64,000 nt of DNA from Vibrio sp. SCSIO 43136 (lineage in GTDB: Bacteria; Pseudomonadota; Gammaproteobacteria; Enterobacterales; Vibrionaceae): assembly GCF_023716565.1 (NCBI RefSeq), contig NZ_CP071848.1, positions 2,108,001 through 2,172,000 of the forward strand, read 5' to 3'. The notes beneath the pieces are model-generated. The model was not told the origin of the DNA. It searched no databases and saw only the letters and a list, made by a program, of their open reading frames with translations. Position numbers and translations under genes: made by a program. Below are positions 56,573 through 64,000 of the stretch, piece after piece (position 1 is the stretch's first letter; every line of letters starts with the position of its first letter).

Positions 56573-57874
56573 TTATGCAGGTTGTTGAGCATTCATTAGC
56601 TCGTTGAACGCTACTTCTTTCTCAGAAACGTTCGCCTTCGCTAGGATTGCGTCGATCGCTTGCTCTTCAAGAGCAACGTTACGCATGTTGTTCATCATTT
56701 GCTCGTTTTGCTCGTAGTAAGCAACAACTTCAGCTGGATCTTCGTAAGCAGTCGCCATCTCAGTGATTAGCGCTTTAACTTTCTCATCGTCAGCTTTTAG
56801 TTCTTCAGACTTGATCACTTCACCAAGTAGTAGGCCTACTGCTACGCGACGCTTAGCTTGCTCTTCGAACAGCTCACGTGGTAGTTGGTCAGCAGCTTCA
56901 GCGTTGCCACCGAAACGTTGTGCAGCTTGTTGACGTAGAGTACCGATCTCTTGGTCGATAAGTGCAGCAGGAACGTCGATGTCGTTCGCTTCAACTAGAC
57001 CGTCAAGCGCTTGCTCTTTGATACGGTTCTTAACAGCTTGCTTAAGCTCACGCTCCATGTTCTTACGAACTTCAGCTTTAAGACCTTCAACGCCACCTTC
57101 AGCACCGAACTTAGCAACGAACTCGTCGTTTAGCTCAGGAAGCTCTTGAGCTTCTACTTTGATCACTTTGATTGCGAACTTAGCCGCTTTACCTTTTAGG
57201 TTTTCAGCGTGGTAATCTTCTGGGAAGTTTACATCGATGTCGAATTCCATGCCCGCAGTCTTACCAGCGATACCGTCTTCGAAACCAGGGATCATGCGAC
57301 CTTGGCCCATTTCTAGTGGGAAGTTCTCAGCTTTACCGCCTTCAAACTCTTCGCCGTCGATAGAACCAACGAAATCGATAGTTACGCGAGTGCCTTCTTC
57401 AGCAGCTGCTTCTACTTCGTTCCAAGAAGCTTGTTGCTTACGTAGGGTTTCTAGCATCTCATCGATGTCAGCGTCTTTAACTTCTGCTACTGGCTTTTCA
57501 ACAGCGATAGTGTCTAGACCTTTCAGCTCAACTTCTGGGTAAACTTCGAAAGTTGCAGTGAATACTAGGTCTTTGCCTTCTTCAGTTTCAACTGGAGCGA
57601 AAGTTGGTGCGCCCGCTGGGTTGATTTTCTCTTTAACGATCGCTTCGATGAAGTGACGTTGCATAACCTCACCCATCACGTCTTGACGTACTGCTTTGCC
57701 GTACATTTTAGCAACCATCTTCATCGGTACTTTACCTTTACGGAAGCCATCAAAACGACGGTTTTTCGCGATGTTGCGTAGTTCAGCTGTTACTGCGTCT
57801 TCGATGTTAGCAGCAGGAACAGTAATAGTAAGACGGCGCTCTAGGCCTTCTAGAGTTTCAACAGTAGCTTGCAT
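56573..57874 (-). CDS. tig: Trigger factor
   Basis: 433-residue ribosome-bound chaperone. The N-terminal ribosome-binding domain has the signature [13 protein letters not shown] near 39-51. An FKBP-type isomerase domain at about 150-240 ([32 protein letters not shown]) and helical arms to the C-terminus follow. Codon bias is strong. Upstream lie two perfect 18-bp palindromes. Confidence 0.98.
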   Translation of the reverse strand: MQATVETLEGLERRLTITVPAANIEDAVTAELRNIAKNRRFDGFRKGKVPMKMVAKMYGKAVRQDVMGEVMQRHFIEAIVKEKINPAGAPTFAPVETEEGKDLVFTATFEVYPEVELKGLDTIAVEKPVAEVKDADIDEMLETLRKQQASWNEVEAAAEEGTRVTIDFVGSIDGEEFEGGKAENFPLEMGQGRMIPGFEDGIAGKTAGMEFDIDVNFPEDYHAENLKGKAAKFAIKVIKVEAQELPELNDEFVAKFGAEGGVEGLKAEVRKNMERELKQAVKNRIKEQALDGLVEANDIDVPAALIDQEIGTLRQQAAQRFGGNAEAADQLPRELFEEQAKRRVAVGLLLGEVIKSEELKADDEKVKALITEMATAYEDPAEVVAYYEQNEQMMNNMRNVALEEQAIDAILAKANVSEKEVAFNELMNAQQPA

Positions 57875-57960
57875 TATAAATAAACCTCAAAAATGGCTCA
57901 GCTAGGCTGAGCGAGGGTGCATCATGCGACCCTATCCATAGTGTTGTAATCTGTTCAATC

Positions 57961-57978
57961 ATTCGTTAATTAACGAAT
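57961..57978. promoter_or_regulatory. Perfect 18-bp palindrome A upstream of tig
   Basis: ATTCGTTAATTAACGAAT equals its own reverse complement. It lies 87-104 bp upstream of the tig start and 6 bp from a second palindrome of the same length. Operator or hairpin; no regulator assigned. Confidence 0.6.
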
Positions 57979-57984
57979 TGAGAC

Positions 57985-58002
57985 CACCAAATGCATTTGG
58001 TG
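57985..58002. promoter_or_regulatory. Perfect 18-bp palindrome B upstream of tig
   Basis: CACCAAATGCATTTGGTG equals its own reverse complement. Centre-to-centre distance to palindrome A is 24 bp. The two sequences are unrelated, suggesting two different proteins or two hairpins. Confidence 0.6.
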
Positions 58003-58331
58003 AACTATTCAGTGATAGCCTTCGGTAATTGCCAAAGCCATCTCCAATTAGTCTCAGGACAGAAAATTAGACGCCGCATTCTAGCGATATGCATCGGCTG
58101 TGTCGAGACGTGTCCTAAATTCTCAATCGCTTGTTCGACAAAATGGGGACATTACCGCGGTTTTCAAGGGAGAAAAGCCCTTTTTTTCATAAAAAACTGA
58201 AAAAGAGATCCGAGTCTAGTTTTACCGCACCACAACTTCACCATTTCGGCCAAGTTTTAATCTGGTTACGGTTTGAACGCTATTTCTTTGCTTTAATTTG
58301 ATTTATAGAGATTCGATAGTAATGAGGAAAA

Positions 58332-60131
58332 ATGGTCGTCCCAAAAAAAGTCACCTCAATGGTACTTGCTTTGTATTTGCTTACTCTGCTGTTCACCGGC
58401 TTTTTTAGCTGGGGGACGAGCTATCAATCTTTAGTCAATCAAGCACAAGGGGATGCCAAGCAGCTTAAAAGTTATCTTGTTAGCCAGTTAGATAAGTTCG
58501 CTCATTTGCCACGATTATTGGCAAAAGATAGAGCCATCATCAATGCTCTGCTCTCCCCTGAAAATACCGCGCAAATCGATATCACCAATCGCTACCTTGC
58601 TGAGGTGAATCAAATCCTAGAAGCGAGTGACATTTATCTGCTCGATCATACGGGTTTTACGCTTGCCGCAAGTAACTGGGCGCTGGAAAAATCCTTCATT
58701 GGACGTAACTACTCTTTTCGTCCTTACTTCAAAGAAGCGATTCGGGGCAACGCGGGCGAATACTTTGCACTAGGCAGTGCCTCGGGCCAGCGCGGATATT
58801 ACTATTCCTACCCTATCGAGTACGGGGCTAATCGTCTCGGAGTCGTGGTGGTGAAGAAGAACCTAGCCAACATCGAGCAAAGCTGGGTCAATAAAACCAG
58901 TGAATTTGTGGTCACCGACAGTGACAACGTGATTTTTATGTCAAGCCAGCCTGCTTGGTTATTTCACTCCCTGCTCGACCTTTCACAATCTCGACTTGAG
59001 CAGATATCCCAAGGCCAACGTTATTTGGGTAAAGAGATCGAAAGTTTGGGATTTCATGGCGACATCAATCAAAACGTTGGCATGATCCAACCTGCTGACT
59101 CGTCACTCAATCGTCAAGCTTATATTACCGTAAGTGAGCCGATGGAGATCACTCAGCTCACGGTTCGAGTCTTAAGCCCTAAACGTGAACATCTGCTGGA
59201 TGTGGCCGCTTCTCTAGCCATCGTCACTTTAGTCTTCACTGTGTTTTATTTGGCGCTGCTGGTCTATTCCCAACAAAAATACAAACAGCGCCAAATCGAA
59301 AAGATTCAAAATGAAGCCAAACAGAAACTCGAGTTCTTGGTGATGGAGCGCACGGCGGAGTTGCACACAGAGATCAAGGTGCGAACCGACACTGAAAGAG
59401 CGTTGCGTCAAACTCAAGCAGAGCTGATCCAAGCAGCCAAGCTTGCGGTGCTGGGGCAAATGTCAGCAGGTATTAGTCATGAGCTCAATAACCCATTGGC
59501 CGCCATTCGTAGCTATGCCGACAATGCACGCAAGTTTTTGCAGAAAGACAAATTGGAATCTGCAGACAGCAACCTAGAGCGGATCTCTTCTCTGACGGAA
59601 AGAATGGCCAAAATCAGTCAGCAACTTAAAGCATTTGCCAAGAAAACTAGTTCAGAAGAATTAGTCGATACCCAGATCTATCCGCTAGCGATTGCTGCAA
59701 AAGAGCTGATGAAGTCGCAGTACAAATCACACGCAGTGAGTTTAGAGCTGACTTGTGAGCAAACCGACCTTCATACCCAGATAAACCCAATTCAACTTGA
59801 GCAAGTGTTGGTTAACTTGCTGACCAACGCTATGCACGCCCTCGAAGGACGAGAAAGCAAACAGGTATTGGTAAATATTTATCAAGCCGAAGAGCAAATT
59901 GTGATTGAGATAAGCGACAACGGACCCGGAATTTCGCAAGATCACCTAGCACACCTTTTCGAACCGTTTTTTACGACTAAAACCAATGGATTAGGTCTTG
60001 GCCTATCAATATCTCAACAGATCATTGAAGCCATGATGGGCAGTCTCACCGCCGATAATAAAATTGAAGGTGGTGCTTGCTTTGCCATCAGACTGCCGAT
60101 GCCATCGAATAATTCCCAACTCTCAAAATAA
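58332..60131 (+). CDS. dctB: C4-dicarboxylate sensor kinase DctB
   Basis: 599-residue membrane histidine kinase. Helix 1 at about 9-28, a periplasmic double-Cache sensor to about 285 (FIGRNYSFRPYFKEAIRGN, YYYSYPIEYGANRLG bind dicarboxylate in the family), helix 2 at about 292-313, a coiled coil to about 370, the phosphorylated H383 in MSAGISHELNNPLAAIRSY and the ATPase domain (LLTNAMHALEG, ISDNGPGISQ, GLGLGLSIS). It senses succinate-type acids and phosphorylates DctD, 24 bp downstream. Confidence 0.95.
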   Translation: MVVPKKVTSMVLALYLLTLLFTGFFSWGTSYQSLVNQAQGDAKQLKSYLVSQLDKFAHLPRLLAKDRAIINALLSPENTAQIDITNRYLAEVNQILEASDIYLLDHTGFTLAASNWALEKSFIGRNYSFRPYFKEAIRGNAGEYFALGSASGQRGYYYSYPIEYGANRLGVVVVKKNLANIEQSWVNKTSEFVVTDSDNVIFMSSQPAWLFHSLLDLSQSRLEQISQGQRYLGKEIESLGFHGDINQNVGMIQPADSSLNRQAYITVSEPMEITQLTVRVLSPKREHLLDVAASLAIVTLVFTVFYLALLVYSQQKYKQRQIEKIQNEAKQKLEFLVMERTAELHTEIKVRTDTERALRQTQAELIQAAKLAVLGQMSAGISHELNNPLAAIRSYADNARKFLQKDKLESADSNLERISSLTERMAKISQQLKAFAKKTSSEELVDTQIYPLAIAAKELMKSQYKSHAVSLELTCEQTDLHTQINPIQLEQVLVNLLTNAMHALEGRESKQVLVNIYQAEEQIVIEISDNGPGISQDHLAHLFEPFFTTKTNGLGLGLSISQQIIEAMMGSLTADNKIEGGACFAIRLPMPSNNSQLSK

Positions 60132-60155
60132 ACGCACCCAAGGAAGTGAAGCTAT

Positions 60156-61493
60156 ATGTGCCACGTTTTTCTAATCGATGACGAAATTGACCTGCGTATC
60201 GCCATGGAGCAAGCGTTTGAGTTAGCGGATATCGATACGCACAGTTTTGAAGATGCCGAATCGGCGCTAGTCGCATTTGATAGTGACAATCCCCCTCATG
60301 TTGTTGTCACCGATATCTGCTTGCCCGGACTATCAGGGCAAAACCTGCTCACCTCTATCCACCGCAAAGACCCAGATATTCCAGTCATCTTAATCACCGG
60401 GCACGGCGACATCTCTATGGCGGTGCAAGCAATGCACGACGGAGCATACGACTTCATTGAAAAGCCGTTTTCAAATGAGCGCTTAGTCGATACGGTGCGA
60501 CGAGCGATTGAAAGGCGTCAATTAACACTTGAGAACCATCAGCTCAAACGAGCTTTAAAGGCCAACCAAACCCTGGGACCTCGTATTATTGGTGAAACTC
60601 AAAGCATGCAGATGCTGCGTGACACCATCACTCATGTCGCCGACACCAGCGCTGATATCCTACTTTTTGGTGAAACGGGTACAGGTAAAGAGCTGATTGC
60701 TCGCTCGCTGCATGAGCAAAGTAGTCGCAGAGAGCAAAATTTCGTCGCTGTGAACTGTGGTGCTGTGCCTGAGAATTTGATTGAAAGCGAACTCTACGGC
60801 CATGAAAAGGGCGCGTTTACTGGCGCAGATAGCCGCAGAATCGGCAAATTTGAACACGCTCAAGGGGGAACCCTATTTCTCGACGAAATTGAATCCATGC
60901 CAATGCAAGCGCAAATTCGCCTGCTGCGTGTGTTGCAAGAGCGCAGCCTAGAACGGGTTGGATCGAATCAAGAAGTCGAGCTAGACATTCGGGTGATCGC
61001 AGCAACCAAGGTCGATCTAAAACAAGCCGCCGCAGAAGGCACCTTTCGCCAAGACCTTTACTATCGCTTAAACGTCGTCACCCTCGACCTTCCTCCGCTA
61101 AGGCATCGCAAAGAAGACATTCCAGCCCTGTTTCACCACTTTCTCTTGGTCGCCGCAGCGCGCTATGGCAAAGCGGCAACTACCCTACCAGCCAGCGATT
61201 TACAAACACTACTTTCCCACGATTGGCCCGGCAACGTTCGAGAGCTACGCAATGCAGCAGAGCGCTTTGTTCTACTCGGCAAGCTGATCCAGTTGGGCGA
61301 AGGTGAGCACAAATCTCACGTCGCCCTCAGCCTTGCCGAACAAGTCGCCGAGTTTGAAAAAACAGTGCTAGAGCAGGCACTCGCCGAATGCGGAGGAAGC
61401 ATTAAAGAGACCATGGACAGGCTGCAACTGGCGAGAAAAACCCTCTACGACAAAATGCAAAAACATGGTTTGAATAAGGAAGAGTTTAAGTAA
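60156..61493 (+). CDS. dctD: Sigma-54-dependent response regulator DctD
   Basis: 445 residues. Receiver domain with phospho-acceptor D53 (VVVTDICLPG) and Lys in FIEKPFS; AAA+ domain with Walker A GETGTGKE (172-179) and the sigma-54 contact GAFTGA (219-224); a C-terminal Fis-type helix-turn-helix (GGSIKETMDRLQLARKTLYDKMQKHGL). Activates sigma-54 promoters of dicarboxylate transport genes, such as the TRAP genes whose dctM lies 1.5 kb further on. Confidence 0.95.
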   Translation: MCHVFLIDDEIDLRIAMEQAFELADIDTHSFEDAESALVAFDSDNPPHVVVTDICLPGLSGQNLLTSIHRKDPDIPVILITGHGDISMAVQAMHDGAYDFIEKPFSNERLVDTVRRAIERRQLTLENHQLKRALKANQTLGPRIIGETQSMQMLRDTITHVADTSADILLFGETGTGKELIARSLHEQSSRREQNFVAVNCGAVPENLIESELYGHEKGAFTGADSRRIGKFEHAQGGTLFLDEIESMPMQAQIRLLRVLQERSLERVGSNQEVELDIRVIAATKVDLKQAAAEGTFRQDLYYRLNVVTLDLPPLRHRKEDIPALFHHFLLVAAARYGKAATTLPASDLQTLLSHDWPGNVRELRNAAERFVLLGKLIQLGEGEHKSHVALSLAEQVAEFEKTVLEQALAECGGSIKETMDRLQLARKTLYDKMQKHGLNKEEFK

Positions 61494-61504
61494 TAGCCAT
61501 CATT

Positions 61505-61548
61505 TAGCTCAGTCAGCTGCGGAGTCAATCACGCTGCCGACTGAGCTA
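61505..61548. terminator. Hairpin between converging dctD and tumA-like genes
   Basis: TAGCTCAGTC and GACTGAGCTA form a perfect 10-bp outer stem, with further pairing inside (GCTGCGG with CGCTGC). It overlaps the end of the tumA-like gene. No strong T-run. Confidence 0.6.
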
Positions 61549-61930
61549 TTGATAATTGCAATAAGTAGCTCTCTAACTGCGAATCTGTAACGATTTCAAA
61601 GTCGGTAAATAATGCCATTGGCTTGATAGCCTTGCCTGAGCCTTGCTCCATCCGAACAAAGCCTTTTTCACTCAGCCCTTTGAGCGTATTCGACAAATTG
61701 GATTTAGCTCGGCCTGTTAGCTGAGCCAGCTCAGTAAGACTCTCTGGTCGCTCTGAATCGATCAGTCTTAGTAATTCGATATTTTCTGGGCGCAGAATTT
61801 GAGAAACGGCATTGAAAGAGGTGTACCAAACCTTAGGTTCATCTGGTCGGGGTTGATACTCACCTTGCGCAATAGCCACTAGTCTCATTCGAATAAGCTT
61901 TTCTGGCATGATCCCAATTTTTACTTTCAT
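61529..61930 (-). CDS. HVO_A0114-type DNA-binding protein, probable TumA antitoxin
   Basis: 133 residues from ATG 61930, preceded by GAAGG; TTG 61945 is also in frame. A winged helix-turn-helix of MarR-like type covers about 55-105 (LRPENIELLRLIDSERPESL, ELAQLTGRAKSNLSNTLKGL, SEKGFVRME). In this family it pairs with TumE-like (DUF6516) proteins and acts as antitoxin and repressor. It begins one base after the stop of the upstream TumE-like gene, so the pair is coupled, toxin first. Confidence 0.78.
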   Translation of the reverse strand: MKVKIGIMPEKLIRMRLVAIAQGEYQPRPDEPKVWYTSFNAVSQILRPENIELLRLIDSERPESLTELAQLTGRAKSNLSNTLKGLSEKGFVRMEQGSGKAIKPMALFTDFEIVTDSQLESYLLQLSIAQSAA

Positions 61931-61931
61931 A

Positions 61932-62288
61932 CTACTTACCTTCAATTGCTGCGATGGTTTTATCTATTCCCTCAAAGAAATCTTGAAGCAGTGTGTAACC
62001 ATCAGAAAACTCGTAAGGCGTGCCTCGATCAACAGCTGATTTATGCAGATGATCATACTCATAACGCCGCCCACTAAACTTATTTCCTTTAAGTGGCTTC
62101 ACCGCATGAGCATTATCATGTCCAAATACCCGTTTGTTATATCGATTATGGAGCGTTAAGTTATAGCGAATACCATGGGGCCGCTCTTTGGTTGGCGCTA
62201 CAGTCCAAGCTTCTATTTTCCACCAATACCCATCATCACGATGAACCTGTTCACCATGCATACTGAGTAGGACTTCAACTCCATTCAA
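61932..62288 (-). CDS. TumE-like (DUF6516) probable toxin
   Basis: 118 residues if TTG 62288 is the start; ATG 62261 would give 109. HRDDGYWWKIEAWTV, GIRYNLTLHNRYNKRVFGHDN and YEYDHLHKSAVDRGTPYEF fit the TumE/DUF6516 family, small basic proteins found beside HVO_A0114-type regulators in toxin-antitoxin pairs. His, Asp and Tyr clusters suggest a nuclease-like site, but activity is not established from sequence. Toxin precedes antitoxin, as often seen for this pair. Confidence 0.75.
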   Translation of the reverse strand: MNGVEVLLSMHGEQVHRDDGYWWKIEAWTVAPTKERPHGIRYNLTLHNRYNKRVFGHDNAHAVKPLKGNKFSGRRYEYDHLHKSAVDRGTPYEFSDGYTLLQDFFEGIDKTIAAIEGK

Positions 62289-62409
62289 TGTAAACCACCA
62301 TTAAAGTTATGACCAGAGTATAACACACTCTCACCAAATGGTACTAACTGCATTTCCCTTTAGTTAGCCGACTATCAAATGATGAAGGGCGCTACGATCT
62401 AACTACTAG

Positions 62410-62778
62410 TTATTGTTGAGTAGCTATAGCTTGCTGATAGAGCGCCTCAACCTTCTTTGATTCAGCGAAGTCTAAGCAGTATGCCAGCTCAATGGTGTTG
62501 CCTTTTTTGGAGCGATAACCTTTTAGATCAGAGTTAGCTAAAAGCTCTGGCACTTTGAAAAATATCTCAAGCGGTAGGTTTGAAAATTCTCGATAGCCTT
62601 GCATGGCTGCGATGGCATCTTCAGATACTTTGGAATGCTTATAGTAAGTTGCAACACATGTTGTGAGCGCATAATTTTTGATTAATTGCTTCTCATCCAA
62701 TTCATGTAAATTATGAGCACCTACACTCAAGCTATAACACAGAGCGTACAGTATTGGGGTTAATCTTTTAATCGCCAT
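62410..62778 (-). CDS. Tai4-like T6SS immunity protein, orphan
   Basis: 122 residues from ATG 62778. A signal peptide (MAIKRLTPILYALCYSLSVGAHN) points to the periplasm. The mature part KNYALTTCVATYYKHS, DAIAAMQGYREFSNLPLE, KGYRSKKGNTIELAYCLDFAES resembles Tai4 immunity proteins, which block Tae4 amidase effectors of type VI secretion, with the two conserved Cys present. No Tae4 gene is in view, so it would be an orphan defence gene. The match is from memory of the family pattern and needs a profile search. Confidence 0.6.
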   Translation of the reverse strand: MAIKRLTPILYALCYSLSVGAHNLHELDEKQLIKNYALTTCVATYYKHSKVSEDAIAAMQGYREFSNLPLEIFFKVPELLANSDLKGYRSKKGNTIELAYCLDFAESKKVEALYQQAIATQQ

Positions 62779-62931
62779 ATGTAAGTAACACTTTCGAATA
62801 AAGTTGGAATATCTCACGCTTTCAATATCAAAAAAACGACAGCGACTTAGTTCTGGAACACCTTCAAACTTGAATGTAAGAACTTGAAACTGAGAGAATT
62901 ATTAAAAATAAATATTCTCACTTCTAATGCA

Positions 62932-62962
62932 AAAAGCCCCGCATCAAAGCATCGATGCGGGG
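62932..62962 (-). terminator. Terminator of dctM
   Basis: On the minus strand CCCCGCATC/GATGCGGGG with an 8-base loop, then CTTTTTGC; 35 bases after the dctM stop. Confidence 0.9.
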
Positions 62963-62996
62963 AAAAGAGGGTGTCTAAACTTGTATTGATTCGGAC

Positions 62997-64000
62997 TTAC
63001 TTGGTGATGATTTCTGGGCCCATCAAAGTAGTTGGAAGCCAGGTAGAAACCCAAGGGACGTAAGTCACTATGATGAGGAATAAGAACATAACCCCAACCC
63101 ACGGTAGTGCCGCTTTGACCACGTTCATCATCGACATCTTAGCAACCCCGGCGGTCACGAACAGGTTGAGCCCCACCGGAGGTGTTATCATGCCTATCTC
63201 CATGTTCACCACCATCATGATGCCAAGGTGAATTGGGTCGATGCCTAGTGCGATTGCGATGGGGAATACTAAAGGTGCAACAATGATCAATAGACCCGAT
63301 GGCTCCATGAACTGACCACCAATCAGCAGCAGCAAGTTCACTACAATCAAGAACGTAATTGGACCAAGACCTGCCGATAGCATTGACTCGGTGATCATTT
63401 GTGGGATGCGTTCTTCGGTCAATACATGCTTAAGGATCAATGCATTGGCAATGATGAACAGCAGCATGATGGTCAACTTACCCGCTTCAAACAAAGTGTG
63501 CTTGGTGTCTTTGTGCACAAAGGTCTCTAGCGCTTTAACAAACGCTGGGCGTTTGTTTTCTTTGTCAGCAAATGGCCCCATGTCTTTATAGACAAAGTTT
63601 GCGATAAAGAATGAATACACCGCCGCTACCGCCGCCGCTTCTGTCGGAGTAAAGATACCGCCGTAAATACCTCCAAGGATAATTACCACCAGCGCCAAGC
63701 CCCAGCTCGCATCTTTTGCCGCTGCAAAGGCTTCGCCCCAACCGACGAATGGCTGTTTTGGCAAGTTTTTCACACGGGCTGCGATATAGATGGCGATCAT
63801 CAGCATCACACCTGCGAGTAGCCCCGGTATAACACCACCTAAGAACATTCGACCTACAGAAACATCTGTCGCTGCTGCATACACCACCATTACGATAGAA
63901 GGCGGGATCAGAATGCCTAGCGTACCCGCATTACAGATAACCCCTGCTGCGAACTCTTTGGTGTAGCCATTTTTCACCATACCAGCGATAACAATACTAC
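62997..64000 (-). CDS. dctM: TRAP dicarboxylate transporter large permease, partial
   Basis: The 3' part of DctM; the 5' end lies beyond 64000, and the frame is open to the edge (SIVIAGMVKNG). About eight of the usual 12 membrane segments are visible. Family sequences: FAAGVICNAGTLGILIPPSIVMVVYA, RMFLGGVIPGLLAG, GGIYGGIFTPTEAAAVAAVYS, GQFMEPSGLLIIVAPLVFPIA and GMITPPVGLNLFV. With DctP and DctQ it imports succinate, malate and fumarate using the Na+ gradient. Likely activated by DctBD. Confidence 0.96.
   Translation of the reverse strand, partial: SIVIAGMVKNGYTKEFAAGVICNAGTLGILIPPSIVMVVYAAATDVSVGRMFLGGVIPGLLAGVMLMIAIYIAARVKNLPKQPFVGWGEAFAAAKDASWGLALVVIILGGIYGGIFTPTEAAAVAAVYSFFIANFVYKDMGPFADKENKRPAFVKALETFVHKDTKHTLFEAGKLTIMLLFIIANALILKHVLTEERIPQMITESMLSAGLGPITFLIVVNLLLLIGGQFMEPSGLLIIVAPLVFPIAIALGIDPIHLGIMMVVNMEIGMITPPVGLNLFVTAGVAKMSMMNVVKAALPWVGVMFLFLIIVTYVPWVSTWLPTTLMGPEIITK

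Larger units (their letters stand above)
57875..58331. other. tig-dctB divergent intergenic region
   Basis: 457 bases holding promoters of both genes. Besides the two palindromes at 57961-58002, I see no RNA gene or reading frame worth calling. A plus-strand frame from 57991 (69 codons) has no good ribosome site. GAGGA precedes the dctB start. Confidence 0.6.

Noticed and set aside
1..64000. tRNA, rRNA, CRISPR arrays, prophage or complete insertion sequences
   Set aside because: None seen on reading either strand; no cloverleaf-like gene, spaced direct-repeat array or transposase reading frame was found.

Overview
The window looks like chromosome I of a Vibrio species. The gene orders metG end, fadR/nhaB/dsbB, yfbV-ackA-pta, menFDHBCE, alaA-yfbR-dgt, ppiD-hupB-lon-clpX-clpP-tig and dctBD next to a TRAP dctM are those expected for Vibrionaceae. 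FadR also has the roughly 40-residue insertion known from Vibrio FadR. I see no rRNA, tRNA, CRISPR array, prophage or intact insertion sequence.

Layout. 0-9 kb: metG 3' end with a heptamer repeat and terminator, an anchored protein of unknown role, fadR, then nhaB behind a long leader, dsbB, a UPF0149/SEC-C protein, dusC and a GGDEF protein. 9-15 kb: a MalZ-type glucosidase, a three-gene ABC importer of the TrpXYZ type and yfbV. 15-21 kb: ackA and pta, then an AT-rich lipoprotein gene that looks acquired. 21-28 kb: a small unknown gene and the complete rbsDACBKR ribose operon, with two RbsR-type operators and a near-consensus CRP site. 28-35.5 kb: a fatty acid hydroxylase-family gene with a DUF2804 gene and a divergent AraC regulator, a Tim44-like protein, a TetR regulator with a fused MFS/acyltransferase, and a predicted metzincin protease. 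35.6-42.7 kb: the full menaquinone operon menFDHBCE. 43-49.3 kb: alaA, yfbR, dgt, parDE, tapT, the rhombosortase rrtA, a small membrane protein, a decayed ccdAB pair and a ComEA-like protein. 49.4-58 kb: the proteostasis cluster ppiD-hupB-lon-clpX-clpP-tig. 58.3-64 kb: dctB and dctD, an accessory block (TumA/TumE-like pair and a Tai4-like immunity gene), then dctM running off the end.

How the genes work together. The core is housekeeping: respiratory quinone synthesis, acetate overflow, ribose use, protein quality control and dicarboxylate uptake. Accessory genes sit in gaps between conserved blocks: a lipoprotein after pta, parDE after dgt, ccdAB remnants before comEA, and TumAE plus an immunity gene between dctD and dctM.

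The points most worth a second look are: a 20-codon reading frame with a good ribosome binding site and hairpins ahead of nhaB; ccdB stopped at codon 7 by an in-frame TAA; the accessory block between dctD and dctM; a TyrR-like box ahead of the TrpX-type importer; three successive hairpins ahead of ackA; divergent tapT and rrtA start codons only 5 bp apart; and two adjacent perfect 18-bp palindromes upstream of tig. No clearly unprecedented multi-gene system was found.
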